Part shown: piece by piece, positions 34,778 to 42,692 of the stretch
How positions within the stretch are numbered: position 1 is the stretch's first letter
Layout of the letters: each line of letters starts with the position of its first letter
DNA from: an uncultured Fodinibius sp.
GTDB taxonomy: Bacteria > Bacteroidota > Rhodothermia > Balneolales > Balneolaceae
Assembly (NCBI GenBank): GCA_913056455.1
Contig: CAJXMJ010000001.1
Span: forward strand, 186,001-250,000
Reading direction: 5' to 3'
DNA length: 64,000 bases
Program-made: the position numbers and the translations under genes
Notes under the pieces: generated by a model
Database searches by the model: none
Told to the model about the DNA's origin: nothing
The model's input: only the letters and a program-made list of their open reading frames with translations

Positions 34778-35395
34778 ATGAGTGAAACCAAGGAATTGAG
34801 TCTTAAAGAGCAAATTGTTGAGGCCGCACGCAACGTGTTGCTTTCAGAGGGATATCGCAACTTTTCTCTGCGGAAAATTGCCCGTGAAATTGACATGAGT
34901 GCCACTAGCATCTATTTGCATTTTGAAAATAAAGATGATCTGGTGCATACGTTGATGGAGCAGTCTATCGAACGGCTGAATACCCAGTTACAGCAGGCAG
35001 CATCTGAGGGCGATGGTCCCATAGCAAAGCTTGAGTCAATAGCATATGAATACGTTCGGTTTGCTCTCAAATTTCAGCGGGAATATCAAATAATACATTT
35101 GACAAGTTCAGATGAGATGACGCGATATCCTAAAGAAAAATTTCGGAAAGCTCGTAAGGGTTACGAAATTGTAAGTAATGTCTTACAGGAAGGTGTTAAT
35201 GCCGGACTTATCGCTGAAGAAAAACCTCGTATGGCAGCATATACGTTCTGGGCACAGCTGCATGGCGTAATGTCGGTTGTGTTGTCAAAGCGATTAGATA
35301 CCCGTATCGATCAGCAAGAATTTATCGATGAAGCTATTGAGCATATAATTGACGGGTATAAGATTAGAACGGCTCTACAAACAAATAACAAGTAA
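34778..35395 (+). CDS. TetR/AcrR family transcriptional regulator
   Basis: A 205-residue regulator. The N-terminal helix-turn-helix region, SFRxIAREIDMSATSIYLHF in family terms, here reads YRNFSLRKIAREIDMSATSI followed by YLHFENKDDLVHTLM (about residues 26-60). The C-terminal ligand-binding part is helical, with an FWAQLHGVMSVVLSKRL segment typical of the YcdC/FadR-type TetR C-terminal domain. The gene lies 18-27 bp upstream of the FadE-type dehydrogenase gene and has a GTTAACA-C-TGTTAAC palindrome just upstream. By analogy with TetR-type FadR/PsrA proteins, the ligand may be an acyl-CoA, but that is an inference. Confidence 0.9.
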   Translation: MSETKELSLKEQIVEAARNVLLSEGYRNFSLRKIAREIDMSATSIYLHFENKDDLVHTLMEQSIERLNTQLQQAASEGDGPIAKLESIAYEYVRFALKFQREYQIIHLTSSDEMTRYPKEKFRKARKGYEIVSNVLQEGVNAGLIAEEKPRMAAYTFWAQLHGVMSVVLSKRLDTRIDQQEFIDEAIEHIIDGYKIRTALQTNNK

Positions 35396-35422
35396 GCGCG
35401 ATTTAATTTATAGGTGACTGAT

Positions 35423-37915
35423 ATGGAATTTTTGAATGAAAGCTTAGGATTTTTATTCCAGTATCCACTCTGGGCTGTAATTGTGAGCATGATATTGGTG
35501 GCAACCTTACTGGCCTTTTGGGGGACTTCGCTTTGGGTTTGGGGTGCTGCCGGTTTTATTGCGCTCTGGGGGTTTTCTGCGCCCACTTGGCTGTTTGTCG
35601 TTTTTGCTGTATTGGTGGTCGTCTTTAATATAAAACCTATTCGACGGACCCTTCTTACCGGTCCCTTGATGAAATTGCTGGATGCAATGAACTTTTTGCC
35701 CCAGATTTCTGAAACTGAACGTACGGCCATTGAGGCCGGCAATGTGTGGGTTGATGCTGAGCTTTTTTCAGGAAAACCAAACCTGAAAAGGCTGGCCAAT
35801 GAGTCTTATCCCGATTTAACGGAAGAAGAGCAGGCCTTTTTGGAGGGCCCCGTCGAAAAACTATGTTCGATGGTTAGTGATTGGGACGTCTTTGTACGTA
35901 AAGGTTTTACAGACGAAGTGTGGGAGTTTATGCGAGAGCATAAATTCTTTGGATTGATTATTCCTGAAAAATATGGTGGGCTTGAGTTTTCTGCCTCTGC
36001 TCACAGTGCAATCGTTACCAAGCTGGCTTCGCGGTGTGGCCCACTGGCTACAACAGTGATGGTACCCAATTCGTTAGGCCCGGCTGAGCTATTAATGCAT
36101 TATGGTACTGATGAACAGAAAGATCGGTATTTACCAAAGCTGGCAACGGGAGAAGAGATGCCTTGCTTTGCTTTGACGGAACCTACTGCCGGTTCTGACG
36201 CAGGGGCGATGACAGCAGAGGGTGAAGTATTCAAGGGGGATGACGGAGAGCTTTATATCCGCCTAAACTTCACCAAGCGCTATATTACACTTGCGGCTAT
36301 TTCAACGCTTATTGGACTTGCTTTCAAACTGCGTGATCCTGAAAACCATCTTGGAAAAGGCGAATATCCCGGTATTACCTGTGCACTGATTCCAAGCGAT
36401 ACGGATGGTATCATTTTAGGACGCCGTCATGATCCATTGGGTGTGCCATTTTATAATTGTCCTATTGATGGCGAAGATGCGGTGGTGTCTGTAAATCAGA
36501 TCATCGGTGGTCCTGAGCAAGCTGGTAACGGTTGGCGCATGCTTATGGAATCACTTGGTGTGGGGCGCGGAATTTCGCTACCCGCACAAAGTATGGGCGG
36601 TGCCAAAGTAGCTACACGAGCACTTGGAGCCTACACTGCTGTTCGCAAACAATTCGGTATCAACATCGGTAAATTCGAAGGTATCGAAGAACCCATGGCA
36701 CGTATCGGGGGCTTTACCTATCTGATGGATGCGGCGCGACGTTATACCTGCGCTGGATTAGATATCGGAGAAAAACCCTCGGTAGTAACGGCTATAGCAA
36801 AATACAACTTTACAGAGCTGGGCCGTCAGATCATCAACGATGCGATGGATATACAGGGTGGTGCCGGAATATCGCGCGGTCCTCGTAATATTTTTGCACA
36901 TGGATATATTTCACTGCCAATTGCCATTACTGTTGAAGGCGCAAACATTTTGACTCGAAGCCTGATGATTTTTGGGCAGGGTGCTATTCGTTGTCATCCT
37001 TATGCATTTGATGAAATTGATGCATTAACGCGTGGTGATGTGAAAGCTTTCGATGATGTATTCTGGAAACATATAGGTCACGTCGTTCAAAACATGTCAC
37101 GCTCTGTACTGATGAGTATAACACGCGGAGCGGTTGCTTCAGCACCTGTCGGTGGACCTGCCAAGAAATATTATAAGAAGCTTTCATGGACATCTGCTTC
37201 CTTTGCATTCTTGGCCGATGTTGTTCTTGGTTCGTACGGCGGTGGACTTAAAATAAAGGAGAAAATTTCTGGGCGCTTTGCTGATATCCTAAGTTGGATG
37301 TACCTGGCTACCGCAACGTTGCGAAGATATGATGCCGAGGGGCAGCGCGAAAAAGATCGCATATTTCTTGAATGGTCGCTGGATTATGCATTTGCTCAAA
37401 TACAAGAAGCATTTGACGCGATTTACAGAGAAATAAAAGTGCCCGGCTTAAGCTGGTTGTTCCGTGGCCCAATTGCGCTTTGGTCGCGTATGAATCGTAT
37501 TAGTAGCATGCCTTCCGATAAGCTTGGCCACAAAGTGGCACAGGCAATGCAGGAGCGCAGCGAACAGCGCGATCGTATTACGGATGGGATTTATCTGCCG
37601 GATGATAAAGAGGAAGCACTCGGACGTTATGAGCATGCATTTAAACTTTCCGAAGAAGCTGCCCCGGTTTATAAGAAAATTTATAAGGCCACAAAGAAAA
37701 AAGAACTGCCTAAAACACAGGCACGCTTTGTTATAGACCAAGCTGTTGAAAAAGGCATCATTGACAAGGATGAAGCTGAGTTATTGCGCAAGGCCGAGGA
37801 CGCACGAATTGATATGGTGCAGGTTGACGAGTTTACGCTCGAAGAATATGAAAACCTGACGCCTTCAACACCTAAACTAAAAGACAGTGCTGAGGCGGAA
37901 AATATAGCTGGATAA
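35423..37915 (+). CDS. fadE: FadE-type acyl-CoA dehydrogenase
   Basis: A 830-residue flavoprotein similar in plan to E. coli FadE (814 aa). Two N-terminal membrane segments (about residues 15-70: PLWAVIVSMILVATLLAFWG, then LFVVFAVLVVVF) precede the ACAD catalytic core. The core has the segments CFALTEPTAGSDAGAM, FTKRYITLAAISTLIGLAFK, and GGAGISRGPRNIFAHGYI, plus a DIQGGAGI FAD-site segment. A FadE C-terminal helical domain follows. It catalyses the first step of fatty acid beta-oxidation, acyl-CoA to trans-2-enoyl-CoA. The reading frame also holds a GTG start at 35414; I prefer ATG 35423. It is next to a TetR gene. Confidence 0.93.
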   Translation: MEFLNESLGFLFQYPLWAVIVSMILVATLLAFWGTSLWVWGAAGFIALWGFSAPTWLFVVFAVLVVVFNIKPIRRTLLTGPLMKLLDAMNFLPQISETERTAIEAGNVWVDAELFSGKPNLKRLANESYPDLTEEEQAFLEGPVEKLCSMVSDWDVFVRKGFTDEVWEFMREHKFFGLIIPEKYGGLEFSASAHSAIVTKLASRCGPLATTVMVPNSLGPAELLMHYGTDEQKDRYLPKLATGEEMPCFALTEPTAGSDAGAMTAEGEVFKGDDGELYIRLNFTKRYITLAAISTLIGLAFKLRDPENHLGKGEYPGITCALIPSDTDGIILGRRHDPLGVPFYNCPIDGEDAVVSVNQIIGGPEQAGNGWRMLMESLGVGRGISLPAQSMGGAKVATRALGAYTAVRKQFGINIGKFEGIEEPMARIGGFTYLMDAARRYTCAGLDIGEKPSVVTAIAKYNFTELGRQIINDAMDIQGGAGISRGPRNIFAHGYISLPIAITVEGANILTRSLMIFGQGAIRCHPYAFDEIDALTRGDVKAFDDVFWKHIGHVVQNMSRSVLMSITRGAVASAPVGGPAKKYYKKLSWTSASFAFLADVVLGSYGGGLKIKEKISGRFADILSWMYLATATLRRYDAEGQREKDRIFLEWSLDYAFAQIQEAFDAIYREIKVPGLSWLFRGPIALWSRMNRISSMPSDKLGHKVAQAMQERSEQRDRITDGIYLPDDKEEALGRYEHAFKLSEEAAPVYKKIYKATKKKELPKTQARFVIDQAVEKGIIDKDEAELLRKAEDARIDMVQVDEFTLEEYENLTPSTPKLKDSAEAENIAG

Positions 37916-37944
37916 CTACCTTATAAATTTCCCTTGAGCGTAAT

Positions 37945-37982
37945 GAGCCTCGTTGACCCTTAGGGTTAGCGAGGCTTTTTTG
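37945..37982 (+). terminator. Intrinsic terminator of the TetR-fadE unit
   Basis: Stem AGCCTCG/CGAGGCT, with an inner ACCC/GGGT pair in the loop, is followed by a run of six or more T. Confidence 0.85.
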
Positions 37983-38026
37983 TTGAAGTAATTTATATTG
38001 ATTATTTAAATAAAAGCAGTTATATA

Positions 38027-38040
38027 ATCTATATATAGAT
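38027..38040 (+). promoter_or_regulatory. AT-rich palindrome upstream of the Lrp gene
   Basis: ATCTATATATAGAT is a perfect 14-bp palindrome in AT-rich DNA, 53 bp ahead of the Lrp ATG. Lrp/AsnC proteins bind AT-rich, loosely palindromic sites and often autoregulate, so this is a candidate operator. Confidence 0.45.
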
Positions 38041-38092
38041 ATTTAATTAGTTTATAATTCTTTTATTATGCCTGATAGAAGGTTAAAATATT

Positions 38093-38581
38093 ATGGGTAA
38101 CTATAATTTAGATAATATTGATAGAAAGATTCTCTCCATCCTGCAACAGGATGGACGTATCACCAATAACAAGTTAGCTGAAAAAGTTGGCCTTACCACA
38201 ACACCTACGTTAGAGCGCGTAAAGCGATTAGAACGGGAGGGTGTTATTGAGGGGTATAGTGCCCGAGTTGATGAAGAAGCGATTGGTAAAAGTTTGGTCG
38301 TTTTTTGTTCACTTCGACTCGCCGTCCACCAGATGCATACCCTTGATGAAGTTTGTGAGCGCATTGATGAGATGTCAGAGATACAGGCTTGTTATCATAT
38401 AACAGGTGATTCTGATTTTTTGCTGAAGATTGTAGTTGAGGATATGTCCGCGTATGAGAATTTCATGCATGACAAACTTACCCGCCTGCCAGGTATAGAG
38501 CGTATATACAGTAATATTGTGTTGTCCACCAAAAAAGAAAATCATCACCTTCCAATAGACGAGGATCAGACCGATGAATAA
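38093..38581 (+). CDS. Lrp/AsnC family transcriptional regulator
   Basis: A 162-residue regulator. The helix-turn-helix reads RITNNKLAEKVGLTTTPTLE (about residues 20-39), followed by RVKRLEREGVIEGYSARVD, then the RAM ligand-binding domain with the QACYHITGDSDFLLKIVVED segment (about 100-120). It overlaps the downstream lyase gene by 8 bp (stop and start share ATGAATAA), so the two are co-translated. Such Lrp/AsnC genes usually act on their neighbour. A sulfur amino acid or branched amino acid ligand is a plausible inference. Confidence 0.93.
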   Translation: MGNYNLDNIDRKILSILQQDGRITNNKLAEKVGLTTTPTLERVKRLEREGVIEGYSARVDEEAIGKSLVVFCSLRLAVHQMHTLDEVCERIDEMSEIQACYHITGDSDFLLKIVVEDMSAYENFMHDKLTRLPGIERIYSNIVLSTKKENHHLPIDEDQTDE

Positions 38582-39809
38582 ATCAAAATTTAGTATCGAA
38601 AGTGAAACTGTACATGCGGATCATCCAATAAACGATCCGTTTGGTTCGCACGTGATGCCGATTTATCAGACTTCTACATTCCAGTTTAACTCTGTAGAAG
38701 ACGGCCGCAAATTTTTCGCGCATGAAGAGGGTGGGGCAACCCATTCGTATTCGAGATTAGGAAATCCTACGGTGGATAGGTTGGAAACCATTCTTGCTCA
38801 GTTGGAGGGAGTTGGTCTGCCGGATAATGAGGATGTTTCGGCACTGGCATTCAGCAGTGGAATGGCGGCAATCAGCACCACCTTAATTGCAATAGCGAAA
38901 GGAAAAGCAATAATTGCACAGCCGGCTCTTTATGGCTGCACTGGTCAGTTTTTAAAAGAAGAAGCCCCCGATTTAGGAATACAGACACACTTTTTGGATT
39001 TAAATAACCTGGATGCTTTGGATAAAACCCTAAGGGAAAATCCAGAGGTAAGGGTAATCTATGCTGAAACAATAGCCAACCCGACAATGGAAGTGGCTAA
39101 CATTTCTAAAATTGCTGATTTAGCTGAGGCCCATGATGTGATTTTTATTGTAGATAATACTTTTGGCACACCGTACCACATACGTCCACTCGAGCACGGT
39201 GCAGATGTCGTGGTTCATTCAGCAACCAAGTATTTAAACGGACATGGCACACTAATCGGTGGGGCTGTAGTTGGCCGGAATACCCTTCTTGAAGAGTTTG
39301 GTTTAGCTACATATCGTAAAAATCTGGGCGGTGTCATGAGTCCCTTTGAGGCTTGGTTACTGCTAAACGGACTAAAAACGTTTAATCTGCGAATGGAACG
39401 TCATTCCGAAAATACGATGAAAGTTGCAGAGTATCTCGAGCAGCACGATGCAGTTACAAATGTATTTTATCCGGGACTTAATTCTCATCCAGACTATGAA
39501 TTAGCCTCAGCTATTTTTGAGGGCGGCTATGGTGGAGTGTTAAGCTTTGAGCTTAAAGGTGGTTTTGAGTCTGGAGTACAGCTTATGGAAAGTGTCGAAC
39601 TTTGTACACTGGCTGTGAGCTTGGGCACCGCCGATACGCTAATCCAGCATCCTGCTTCGATGACGCATTCGGTGATGGATGAAGAATTGCGTTTGCAAGC
39701 GGGTATTACCGATGGGTTGGTCCGCTTGGCGGTTGGCATTGAACAGATCGATGACATTATTGCTGATTTAAGACAGGCATTGGCTAAAACTGAGCCGGTA
39801 ATGGCTTAA
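38574..39809 (+). CDS. Cys/Met metabolism PLP enzyme (methionine/cystathionine gamma-lyase family)
   Basis: A 411-residue PLP fold-type I enzyme. Visible are the opening IYQTSTFQFNSVEDG, EGGATHSYSRLGNPTVDRLE, ALAFSSGMAAISTTL, VDNTFGTPYHIRPLEHGADV with the PLP lysine in HSATKYLNGHGT (about residue 220), and TLAVSLGTADTLIQHPASMT. Length and order fit methionine gamma-lyase, cystathionine gamma-lyase or O-acetylhomoserine sulfhydrylase; the exact reaction cannot be told from sequence by eye. It is co-translated with the Lrp regulator (8-bp overlap). A strong terminator follows. The Lrp link favours a catabolic role such as methionine gamma-lyase. Confidence 0.85.
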   Translation: MNKSKFSIESETVHADHPINDPFGSHVMPIYQTSTFQFNSVEDGRKFFAHEEGGATHSYSRLGNPTVDRLETILAQLEGVGLPDNEDVSALAFSSGMAAISTTLIAIAKGKAIIAQPALYGCTGQFLKEEAPDLGIQTHFLDLNNLDALDKTLRENPEVRVIYAETIANPTMEVANISKIADLAEAHDVIFIVDNTFGTPYHIRPLEHGADVVVHSATKYLNGHGTLIGGAVVGRNTLLEEFGLATYRKNLGGVMSPFEAWLLLNGLKTFNLRMERHSENTMKVAEYLEQHDAVTNVFYPGLNSHPDYELASAIFEGGYGGVLSFELKGGFESGVQLMESVELCTLAVSLGTADTLIQHPASMTHSVMDEELRLQAGITDGLVRLAVGIEQIDDIIADLRQALAKTEPVMA

Positions 39810-39815
39810 TCATTT

Positions 39816-39863
39816 AATGCCCTGCATTTGCGTAAAAGTGATTGTGCAGGGCATTACATTTTT
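39816..39863. terminator. Terminator between the lyase gene and the TPM gene
   Basis: A perfect 11-bp stem AATGCCCTGCA/TGCAGGGCATT has an 18-nt loop, then ACATTTTT. It lies between convergent genes. Confidence 0.85.
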
Positions 39864-39876
39864 GTTGCGAGCTAAC

Positions 39877-40653
39877 TTACCAGCCACCGCTGGCGCCGCC
39901 ACCGCCGGAACCAAATCCGCCTCCGCCACTGAATCCGCCAAATCCACCACCGGAAGAGCCGCCGAAACCTCCGCCCCCGCCGCCGAGAAAGATAAATCCA
40001 CCGGGACCGAGTGTGCGACGTTTTTTTCCTTTACCACGACCTTTACCTCCACCGCGAGAAGATGAATAAAAGACAAAGAAGAGAAATAATAAGAAAATGA
40101 TAAAGTCAGCGGTGTTACTGTTATCGGATGTTTCCTCCTTAGCCAACTGTCCCTGGAATTCACCGCTTGCAAGTTGGATAATAGCCGATGTGGCACGATC
40201 CAATCCACCGTAGTAATCAGAGCGTTTAAAGTTTGGAGTCAGAATTTCACGGATAATGCGTCCGGCCATTACATCGGGGATGGCTCCTTCGAGCCCATAA
40301 CCAACCTCGATTCTCATTTTCTGCTCCTCCTCAGCAACCAAAATAAGCACGCCGTTATCCTTGTTGTCTGCCCACATCTTCCAATCATTAAAAAGGGTGG
40401 TAGCGGCTTCTTCGATTGAAATGCCGCCTAAGTTATCGAGTGTAGCAATAGAGATTACGGTAGTGGTTGTATCTCGATAATTACGCAGTTTCTGCTCTAA
40501 CTGTTGACGCTCACCTGATGTAAGCATTTCAGCAAAATCATTAACGTGCCCCACCGGCTCGGAAGGTAGGTCTTGGGCATGTGATAGACCGGGAAGCAGA
40601 AAAAGGGCGATCAGTAAAGTTGTAAACCACGTTGTTAGTTTGGTAGAAAACAT
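39877..40653 (-). CDS. TPM-domain membrane protein with Gly-rich tail (YgcG family)
   Basis: A 258-residue protein. The N-terminal leader (residues 5-27, ending SHAQ) is followed by a TPM phosphatase/YgcG domain: VNDFAEMLTSGERQQLEQKL, TTTVISIATLDNLGGISIEE, DNKDNGVLILVAEEEQKMRI and EVGYGLEGAIPDVMAGRIIR. A membrane helix near 180-196 (FIIFLLFLFFVFYSSS) is followed by a basic stretch and a tail of about 55 residues made of GGGGF/GGSSG-type units. The long Gly tail is typical of this family. It is the last gene of a LemA-TPM-TPM operon with 25-bp and 18-bp spacings, as found widely in Bacteroidota. Function is poorly known; a role at the envelope is likely. Confidence 0.88.
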   Translation of the reverse strand: MFSTKLTTWFTTLLIALFLLPGLSHAQDLPSEPVGHVNDFAEMLTSGERQQLEQKLRNYRDTTTTVISIATLDNLGGISIEEAATTLFNDWKMWADNKDNGVLILVAEEEQKMRIEVGYGLEGAIPDVMAGRIIREILTPNFKRSDYYGGLDRATSAIIQLASGEFQGQLAKEETSDNSNTADFIIFLLFLFFVFYSSSRGGGKGRGKGKKRRTLGPGGFIFLGGGGGGFGGSSGGGFGGFSGGGGFGSGGGGASGGW

Positions 40654-40678
40654 AGAAGCTGTGCTAAAAAATTAAATC

Positions 40679-41128
40679 CTAATTTTTGTTGTCACGAAAA
40701 CTGATTTCATTTGAAAGCTCATCGAGATCTCCTTTCTGGTGATAGGGAAATAGTTCTTCCAGCTTATTACCTACCTTGTGGACGGCTTCCTCGATGCCTT
40801 GTTCAAACTCCTCTTGTTTAAAATGAGAGATAAGAATCTGCAAGACATCATCCCAAAAACCTTCTTCCACTTCGCGGTGAATGCCTTTTCCAGCATAAAC
40901 GGCTGCTTTGTGATCTTCGGTAGCGACATAAATTAAAACACCGTTCTGAAGCTTTGTCTCATCCATCCCCAAATTATGAAATACTTGATCCGCACGATTC
41001 AAAGGATCTCCTTCACAATGATGTTCAAGATGGATACGAATTTCTCCAGATGTTTTTTGTTCGGCCGTATTAATGGCTTCAACAATTTGCTGCTCTTCTT
41101 GCTCACTTAAAAATTGTCTGGAAGGCAT
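40679..41128 (-). CDS. TPM-domain protein
   Basis: A 149-residue protein with one TPM domain but no leader and no Gly-rich tail. Key segments are FLSEQEEQQIVEAINTAEQK, TSGEIRIHLEHHCEGDPLNR, QNGVLIYVATEDHKAAVYAG and GIHREVEEGFWDDVL. It lies between the LemA and YgcG-like genes on the same strand (18 and 25 bp). A cytosolic or membrane-associated place near the LemA/TPM complex is inferred. The second TPM gene of this trio is common in this phylum. Confidence 0.85.
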   Translation of the reverse strand: MPSRQFLSEQEEQQIVEAINTAEQKTSGEIRIHLEHHCEGDPLNRADQVFHNLGMDETKLQNGVLIYVATEDHKAAVYAGKGIHREVEEGFWDDVLQILISHFKQEEFEQGIEEAVHKVGNKLEELFPYHQKGDLDELSNEISFRDNKN

Positions 41129-41146
41129 AGGATCAGTAATCTGTAA

Positions 41147-41731
41147 TTAAAAATTAACTTCTGGAACTTCCTGGGTACCTTCATCAGCTTCGAAGTAGGC
41201 TTTCTGATCAAATCCGAATAGACCCGCAAATACATTGTTAGGGAACCGTTGAACGGTGGTATTGTACGTTTGTACAGCCTCGTTAAAGCGCTGACGTTCA
41301 GTAGCTATTCGGTTTTCGGTGCCTTCGAGCTGGACCTGCAGATCTCTGAAATTTTGGTTGGCTTTTAGCTCAGGATATTTTTCTACAGTTAGAAGCATCC
41401 GTGATAAGGCCCCGGATAGTTGCTGCTGCGCCTGCTGGAATTGCTGAATCTTTTGTGGATTATTGAGGTCATCAGCTGATATCTGAATGGAACTGGCTTT
41501 GCTTCGTGCTTCGGTAACTTCCGTGAGTGTTTCCTGCTCAAAATCAGCCGCTCCTTTTACCGTATTGACCAAATTGGGAACCAAGTCGGCTCGTCGCTGG
41601 TATTGATTTTCAACTTGCGCCCAAGATTGTTCGACGGACTGCTCCTGCTCAACCAGCGTATTGTATTTTCCAATCCCGATAAAAACTAATAATGCAATAA
41701 CGCCTAATCCGATGAGAGTCTTAATATTCAT
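41147..41731 (-). CDS. LemA family protein
   Basis: A 194-residue protein. One N-terminal membrane helix (residues 4-22, LIGLGVIALLVFIGIGKYN) is followed by an all-helical domain: VEQSWAQVENQYQRRADLVP with NLVNTVKG is the LemA hallmark, then RFNEAVQTYNTTVQRFPNNV and FAGLFGFDQKAYFEADEGTQ. The length and order are those of LemA. It is the first gene of the LemA-TPM-TPM operon. A TATATTTG word 34-41 bp upstream could be its promoter. Confidence 0.93.
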   Translation of the reverse strand: MNIKTLIGLGVIALLVFIGIGKYNTLVEQEQSVEQSWAQVENQYQRRADLVPNLVNTVKGAADFEQETLTEVTEARSKASSIQISADDLNNPQKIQQFQQAQQQLSGALSRMLLTVEKYPELKANQNFRDLQVQLEGTENRIATERQRFNEAVQTYNTTVQRFPNNVFAGLFGFDQKAYFEADEGTQEVPEVNF

Positions 41732-41764
41732 ATTGGTAATTCTTTTGTTAATTATTAATAGATG

Positions 41765-41772
41765 ACAAATAT
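41765..41772 (-). promoter_or_regulatory. Possible -7 element for the LemA operon
   Basis: Read on the minus strand, TATATTTG matches the Bacteroidota -7 consensus TAnnTTTG. It sits 34-41 bp upstream of ATG 41731. No clear -33 partner is seen. Confidence 0.35.
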
Positions 41773-41885
41773 ACGAAAGCCGTATTAAATTGATGCACGA
41801 AATATGATTAATAAATATTTAAGATTTATACAGAAGGGCAAATATTTTGAGGGTTTTCATTTTTAAATCTTAGCAATCAAATTCC

Positions 41886-41893
41886 TATCTTTG
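41886..41893 (+). promoter_or_regulatory. Possible -7 element for the YjjG-like gene
   Basis: TATCTTTG matches TAnnTTTG and lies 35 bp ahead of the TTG start at 41928. About 20 bp upstream is a TTTT-rich stretch instead of a clean TTG, so only half of the promoter is well matched. Confidence 0.4.
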
Positions 41894-41927
41894 AGCGAAA
41901 TATTTTCAACTCACATATCTACCACCT

Positions 41928-42620
41928 TTGTCTTACGAATTTATCTACTTTGATCTGGATGATACGCTGCTCGACCATAAATCAGCCGAAGCTGCTGGGC
42001 TGAAAGATGTTCATGATGATTTTGATCTTTTTGAGGATGTCAGCGCTGAACAATTGATTGATGTATATCACCAGGTAAACAGCAGACAGTGGCGCTTATA
42101 CAGTCAGGCAAAAGTCAGTCGCGAAGAATTACAGCGCAACCGATTTGAACTGACGCTACAAGAGCTGGGCCTGAATGCATCTCGATATGAAGAGGTGGGC
42201 AATCATTACATGCAGTGCTATCGGAATCACTGGCAGTGGGTTGACGGGGCCAAAGAAGCATATTATGAGATTCTTGAAAAGTATCCCGTGGGAATCTTGA
42301 CAAATGGATTTGCCGAGACACAGCGAAAAAAATTTGAAGCTTTTGATTTATATAATTCAGCACAAACCACGGTTATTTCTGAAGAAGTGGGCGTTTTAAA
42401 ACCTCATCCCGATGTATTTAGTCATGCTACTGAGCTTGCAGGCGTGAATTCCAATAACATTTTATATGTAGGTGATTCCTTTAGCTCTGACGTGGAAGGT
42501 GGTACGAAATTCGGTTGGAATGTTGCTTGGTTTACAGAAAATGGAGAACCGGAGAAGCACAAAAAAGCAGATTTTGTATTTAACAATTTTATAGACTTAA
42601 AGCATTTATTGAAGATTTAA
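41928..42620 (+). CDS. HAD hydrolase, YjjG-type pyrimidine 5'-nucleotidase family
   Basis: A 230-residue HAD phosphatase. Motif I is YFDLDDTLLDH at residues 7-17, motif II ILTNGF (about 121-126), the motif III lysine in VLKPHPDVF, and motif IV YVGDSFSSDVEGG. The alpha-helical cap between motifs I and II has the class C1 layout, as in YjjG, which hydrolyses non-canonical pyrimidine nucleotides. The start is TTG at 41928; the codons SYEFIYFDLDD follow directly and no ATG precedes in frame. A TATCTTTG word upstream may be its promoter. Confidence 0.85.
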   Translation: MSYEFIYFDLDDTLLDHKSAEAAGLKDVHDDFDLFEDVSAEQLIDVYHQVNSRQWRLYSQAKVSREELQRNRFELTLQELGLNASRYEEVGNHYMQCYRNHWQWVDGAKEAYYEILEKYPVGILTNGFAETQRKKFEAFDLYNSAQTTVISEEVGVLKPHPDVFSHATELAGVNSNNILYVGDSFSSDVEGGTKFGWNVAWFTENGEPEKHKKADFVFNNFIDLKHLLKI

Positions 42621-42669
42621 AGTTTAAGGTTGAGGGTTAGATATCTGTTTAACCTTGAACCTTCAACTT
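42620..42669. repeat. Heptad-built imperfect palindrome between the YjjG-like gene and purL
   Basis: Two 20-nt arms (42620-42639 and 42650-42669) with a 10-nt loop match at 17 of 20 positions when paired. The right arm is made of AACCTTG-AACCTTC-AAC type 7-nt units. There is no T run. It resembles intergenic palindromes rather than a standard terminator. Confidence 0.6.
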
Positions 42670-42692
42670 TCCATCATATAACATAAAGCCTA

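Noticed and set aside
35311-35799. A 162-codon minus-strand frame over the TetR-fadE junction
   Set aside because: It covers two clear genes on the opposite strand and shows no coherent protein family.
39842-40069. A proline-rich plus-strand frame opposite the Gly-rich TPM tail
   Set aside because: It is the complement of Gly codons in the TPM gene, giving an artificial Pro-rich frame.
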